DNA from: Micromonospora nigra
Lineage (GTDB): Bacteria; Actinomycetota; Actinomycetes; Mycobacteriales; Micromonosporaceae
Assembly: GCF_900091585.1 (NCBI RefSeq)
Contig: NZ_FMHT01000003.1
Span: 1,426,001-1,490,000 of the forward strand
DNA: 64,000 nucleotides
Direction: 5' to 3'
Below, one piece after another: positions 60,759 through 64,000 of this stretch; positions within the stretch are counted from its first letter, which is position 1, and each line of letters starts with the position of its first letter. Under the pieces are notes generated by a model. The model was given only the letters and a program-made list of their open reading frames with translations, searched no databases and had not been told where the DNA came from. A program made the position numbers and the translations under genes.

Positions 60759-62627
60759 CTACAGCCCTCCCGCGGCCTGTTCACGCAGCGCCCGGGCGTG
60801 CTGCTCCAGCGACAGCAACTCCCCGAACGCGGCGAAGTACTCGTCTTTGTGGGAGACCGGGTTGATCCGCTGGATCCGGGACTTCAGCTCCCTGATCCGG
60901 CCGGTCACCGAGCCCCACTGGAGGCGGGCCATGGTCACCGACACGTAGCGCGGGTCCGGTTCGCCGTCGAGACGCAGCGGCTCGACGGCCAGCTCACCCA
61001 CGAGCGCCTGGGCCGCGAGATCCTCGCAGGCGTCGCGCACCGACTCGATCCACACCGCGCCGCCCGTCGCCGCCGAGGCGCCGCCGGCGGCGGCGACCGC
61101 CGAGCGCACCGCCACGTGTACCGGGTGGCGGTAGTCGGACGCCTCGACCGCGTCGAACATCGGCCCCGCCAGCACCGGTTCCTGGAGGGCGAGCTTCAAC
61201 GCCTCCCGCTCCACCATCGAGTGTGGACTGTCCACCGCCGGTTCCGGGCGGGCGGCGGGACGGGCGGGAGCCGCTTCCTCCCGACCGGACTGCCCGTTGG
61301 CGGCGGCGAGCACGGCCCGCTGCACCGGCTCGATCTCCATGCCGAGGTCGCCGGCGAGCTTGCGGACGTACTCGGGACGCTTCTCCCGATCCTTGATCCT
61401 GGCGACGAGGGGGGCGGCCCGGCGCATCGCCTCGACCCGGCCGTCGACGGTGTCCAGGTCGTACCGGTTGATCACATGACGCAGCGCGAAGTCGACCAGC
61501 GGCTCGCGGCGGGCCACCAGGTCACGCACCGCCAGGTCGCCCTTGGCCAACCGCAGCTCGCACGGATCCATGTTGTCGGGGCTGACCGCGATGAAGGTAC
61601 GCCCCACGAAACGCTGATCGTCCTCGAAGGCGCGCAGGGCGGCCTTCTGACCGGCCGCGTCCCCGTCGAAGGTGAAGATGATCTCGCCGGCCACGGCGTC
61701 GGTGTCCAGCAGCAGACGGCGCAGCACCCCGATGTGGTCGGCGCCGAACGAGGTGCCGCAGGTCGCCACCGCCGTGGGCACGCCGGCCAGGTGACAGGCC
61801 ATCACGTCGGTGTATCCCTCGACGACGACCACCTTGCCCTGCTTGGCGATCTCCCGCTTGGCCTGGTCGATGCCGTAGAGCACGTGCGACTTCTTGTAGA
61901 TCGGCGTCTCGGGGGTGTTCAGGTACTTCGGGCCGTCGTCGTCGTCGAAGAGCCGACGCGCACCGAAGCCGATCACATCCCCGGTGAGGTCGCGGATGGG
62001 CCACAGCAGCCGGCGGCGGAACCGGTCGATCAGGCTGCCGGAGCGGGCCGGGCGGGACAGGCCGGCGGTCACCAGCTCGTCGTGGCTGAAACCCTGCTGG
62101 CGCAGGTGTCTGGTCAGCAGGTCCCAGCCGTCGGGGGCGAACCCGCAGCCGTACCGCTGCGCGGCGGCCCGGTCGAAGCCCCGTGTGGCCAGGAACTCCC
62201 GCGCCGGGCGGGCCCCGGCGGTGGTGAGCTGCGCGGTGTAGAACTCCACGGCGGCGGTGTGCGCGGCCACCAGGCGCTGGCGCTGACCCTGCTGCGGGCG
62301 GGCCCGGGGAGTGTTGTCACCCTCGACGTAGCGCAACTGGATGCCGGCGCGGGCGGCGAGCCGCTCCACGGACTCGACGAAGCTCAGGTGCTCGGCGTCC
62401 ATCAGGAACTTGATGGCGTCGCCGCCGGCCCCGCAGCCGAAGCAGTACCAGACGTTGCGGGCCGGTGAGACGTTGAACGACGGGCTCTTCTCGTCGTGGA
62501 ACGGGCACAGCCCCTTGAGGTTGCCGCCGCCGGCCGAGCGCAGCGTCACCGTCTCGGCGATCACGTCGGCGATCGAGGTGCGCTCGCGGACCAGCGCGAT
62601 GTCCTCGTCCCGGATCCGCCCCGCCAT
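60759..62627 (-). CDS. dnaG: DNA primase
   Basis: This 622-residue primase makes RNA primers at the replication fork. The N-terminal CHC2 zinc ribbon holds Cys41, His44, Cys62 and Cys65 (CPFHDEKSPSF and NVWYCFGCGAGGD). The core has the TOPRIM motifs KVVVVEGYTDVMA and IIFTFDGDAAGQKAA, and the RNA-polymerase basic motif around RFRRRLLWPIRD. The C-terminal 130 residues form the helicase-binding domain. ATG 62627 follows GAGGGGGG. Length and domain order are normal for actinobacteria. Confidence 0.97.
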   Translation of the reverse strand: MAGRIRDEDIALVRERTSIADVIAETVTLRSAGGGNLKGLCPFHDEKSPSFNVSPARNVWYCFGCGAGGDAIKFLMDAEHLSFVESVERLAARAGIQLRYVEGDNTPRARPQQGQRQRLVAAHTAAVEFYTAQLTTAGARPAREFLATRGFDRAAAQRYGCGFAPDGWDLLTRHLRQQGFSHDELVTAGLSRPARSGSLIDRFRRRLLWPIRDLTGDVIGFGARRLFDDDDGPKYLNTPETPIYKKSHVLYGIDQAKREIAKQGKVVVVEGYTDVMACHLAGVPTAVATCGTSFGADHIGVLRRLLLDTDAVAGEIIFTFDGDAAGQKAALRAFEDDQRFVGRTFIAVSPDNMDPCELRLAKGDLAVRDLVARREPLVDFALRHVINRYDLDTVDGRVEAMRRAAPLVARIKDREKRPEYVRKLAGDLGMEIEPVQRAVLAAANGQSGREEAAPARPAARPEPAVDSPHSMVEREALKLALQEPVLAGPMFDAVEASDYRHPVHVAVRSAVAAAGGASAATGGAVWIESVRDACEDLAAQALVGELAVEPLRLDGEPDPRYVSVTMARLQWGSVTGRIRELKSRIQRINPVSHKDEYFAAFGELLSLEQHARALREQAAGGL

Positions 62628-62958
62628 GCCGCCACCCCCCTCGGCCTACATCCTGCCCTGCCCCACCGACACCGCGCCGCCGGGGGACACCGGGTGTGGC
62701 GACCGCCGCCGCGCGCCCGCCGGGGCAGTGCGCCGCGCGGCGGCCGGGGCAGTGGTCAGCAGCCGGTACCGTCGCCGACGGCATCCGACGGCCAGGCCCT
62801 CCGGGCAGCACACTCTCCGGGCGACGCGGGCCAGGCAGGGAGGCGACCGGCGGGCGACACGGGACCGGCGGGGCGAACCGGACCGGCGGGGTGAACCGGA
62901 CCGGCGGGGTGCCAACCGGCGGGCGGCGCGGGACCGCCACGATGCGGAGGAGTACGCA
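62628..62958. other. divergent promoter region with an 18-bp triplicate
   Basis: About 330 bases between dnaG and the membrane-protein gene must carry both promoters. From 62863 to 62916 an 18-base unit like GACCGGCGGGGTGAACCG occurs three times in tandem, in G-rich sequence. No credible gene is present. Confidence 0.55.
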
Positions 62959-63648
62959 ATGGCCGACGAACCGGACGTACCGCTGACTGTCGCGCTCGCC
63001 GAGTACGAGCACCTGCGCGAGCTGAGCCGAGCGGTGCACGACCAGTCGACGGCGAGGTTCACGTTCTTCCTGGCGGTGGCCTCGGCGGCCACGGCGGTCT
63101 CGGCGGGACTGGTCACCACCGGCTCGCCGGGCGGGCGGTACGGTCCGGCGGTCCTGGGTGGGCTGGGGGTGCTCGTGCTGCTCCTGGGCATCTCGGTGTT
63201 CGCCCGCCAGGTCGAGCTGAACGACCGGGGACGCCGGTACGCGGTGGCCGCCACCGTGCTGCGTACCTATCTCGCCCGCCGGGCGGAGGGTCTCGCGCCG
63301 TACCTGATGCTGCCGACGCTGGACGATCCGGGGCCGTTCGCGCCCGAGCCGTTCCGGCGGCACTGGTTCCGGGACCTGGTCAGTCAGGCCGGCATGATCG
63401 GCCTGCTCAACAGTGTGCTGGTGGCCTTCGCCGCCGCCCTGGCCACGATGGCGACCGGGCCGGCCTGGGCGGGCGCGGTCGCCGCGGCGGTGCTGTTGCC
63501 CGTCTCGGCCGCCGTCCACCTACGGGTCATCCGCCGCCGCGTGGCCCGCTCCGCCACCCAGGTAGGCACCGTCCTCACCCACCGCCCCCCGCTCCATCGC
63601 GTTGATCATGAAATTGTTCCCGAGGAGTCGGACAACTCGCCGGCATGA
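62959..63648 (+). CDS. four-helix membrane protein of unknown function
   Basis: This 229-residue protein starts at ATG 62959, behind GGAGGAG at good spacing. A helical cytoplasmic start (residues 8-28) precedes two helical hairpins: helices at about 34-50 and 60-77, then a soluble segment with RYAVAATVLRTYLARR, and helices at about 148-168 and 172-188. A basic tail follows. The pairwise arrangement recalls SLATT or Pycsar-type effector membrane domains, but no nucleotide-sensing partner gene is adjacent and I would not assign a defence role. Confidence 0.7.
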   Translation: MADEPDVPLTVALAEYEHLRELSRAVHDQSTARFTFFLAVASAATAVSAGLVTTGSPGGRYGPAVLGGLGVLVLLLGISVFARQVELNDRGRRYAVAATVLRTYLARRAEGLAPYLMLPTLDDPGPFAPEPFRRHWFRDLVSQAGMIGLLNSVLVAFAAALATMATGPAWAGAVAAAVLLPVSAAVHLRVIRRRVARSATQVGTVLTHRPPLHRVDHEIVPEESDNSPA

Positions 63649-63659
63649 CGTCACGGTCA

Positions 63660-63848
63660 ACGGGGCGCGGTGGGGCAGGCGAGGCGAGGCGGGGCAGGCG
63701 AGCGGGGCAGGCGAAAGGGGGCAGGCGAAACGGAGCGGGCGAGGCGGACGGGCGGGCGGGCGAGGCGAGACGGGACGGGCGGGCGAGGCGGGACGGGCGG
63801 GCCAGCGGGGTGAGGCGAGCTGGGGCGGGCGGCCCGGGGGTGGGTGGG
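63660..63848 (+). repeat. purine-rich low-complexity tract
   Basis: The plus strand is made almost only of G-rich units such as GGCGAGGC, GGGGCAGGCGA and GGGACGGGCGG over nearly 190 bases, with very few T. It contains many runs of three or more G at short spacing. It separates the membrane-protein gene from the convergent siderophore gene. Confidence 0.75.
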
Positions 63849-63849
63849 G

Positions 63850-64000
63850 TCAGGGAGTGGCGAGAGGGGTCTCGTCGGCTTCGACCTGGCGGTTCCAGTC
63901 CGGTTTGGTGGCACGCCAGCCCTCGTCGTCCATGCCGAGGCGCCAGTAGCCGGAGATCGACAGGCAGTCGCGCGGCACCCCTCGCTCGACCCGCAGCAGC
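63850..64000 (-). CDS. siderophore-interacting protein, C-terminal end
   Basis: Only the last 49 residues lie in the window. They read SISGYWRLGMDDEGWR, then KPDWNRQVEADE, the typical C-terminus of FAD-containing siderophore-interacting proteins (ViuB/SIP family), where GYWR and EGWR are strongly conserved. Such enzymes reduce ferric siderophores in the cytoplasm and release iron. The start lies outside the right edge. Confidence 0.75.
   Translation of the reverse strand, partial: LLRVERGVPRDCLSISGYWRLGMDDEGWRATKPDWNRQVEADETPLATP

Noticed and set aside
62959..63648. Anti-phage effector of the SLATT or Pycsar type
   Set aside because: The two helical hairpins are suggestive, but there is no cyclase, nucleotide-sensor or other defence gene nearby; kept as a protein of unknown function.

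Overview
The window is 64 kb of very GC-rich (roughly 72-74 %) actinobacterial chromosome. Codon third positions are almost all G or C, GTG and TTG starts are common, many stops and starts overlap as ATGA, GTGA or TGATG, and the gene content fits Micromonospora or a close relative (inference, not tested by search). I see no integrase, transposase, IS end or CRISPR array. Two tRNA genes are present on the minus strand: a CAU-anticodon tRNA at 18.5 kb and tRNA-Asn at 23.1 kb.

0-16.5 kb: secreted alpha-amylase with a MalR-like promoter, L,D-transpeptidase, Rip3-type M50/CBS membrane protease, alditol oxidase, F420-type luciferase-like oxidoreductase, a GntR/YtrA-ABC operon with a palindromic operator, an odd pair made of a phage-tail-like Ig protein and a glycoside-hydrolase-like protein, a YCII protein with an ECF sigma factor, a RibD-type reductase, a secreted protein with an internal duplication, an XRE-cupin regulator, and a GH5-CBM2 cellulase behind a near-perfect CebR box. 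16.5-29 kb: VOC protein, a frameshifted NPCBM-type protein, a TPR-like protein plus M16 protease pair, an FAD amine oxidase, a YtxH-like protein, a sugar isomerase, and a two-component system with its ABC exporter.

29-48.5 kb is the most coherent block and lies entirely on the minus strand. In transcription order it holds a ROK regulator, a ribose-type sugar ABC importer (ATPase, permease, binding protein) and a Gfo/Idh/MocA oxidoreductase. Next comes a tightly overlapping seven-gene run: inositol-phosphate-synthase-like protein, UbiA prenyltransferase, TIM-barrel isomerase, EboA, TatD-like EboB, EboE and the phosphodiesterase EboF. Last come two large secreted multidomain proteins: a PQQ-type sugar dehydrogenase with PKD, CBM6 and ricin-B modules, and a ThuA-DUF1080 protein with CBM6 and ricin-B modules. 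The run looks like an Ebo cluster in which the usual dehydroquinate-synthase-like EboD is replaced by an inositol-phosphate-synthase-like enzyme. It is embedded in genes for uptake and oxidation of a sugar or 3-keto-sugar. A 36-bp two-box element occurs upstream of both the ROK gene and the sugar dehydrogenase, which suggests common control.

48.5-64 kb: two adjacent short tandem-repeat arrays around a strong terminator, a YihY protein, and a NodIJ/DrrAB-like ABC exporter. Then comes a second notable system on the plus strand: a fused TRAP-TAXI permease and its binding lipoprotein, followed by a conservon-like histidine kinase, a roadblock protein and a second TAXI lipoprotein in overlapping genes. 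The window closes with DNA primase and its neighbour, a small four-helix membrane protein, a purine-rich tract, and the C-terminus of a siderophore-interacting protein running off the right edge.
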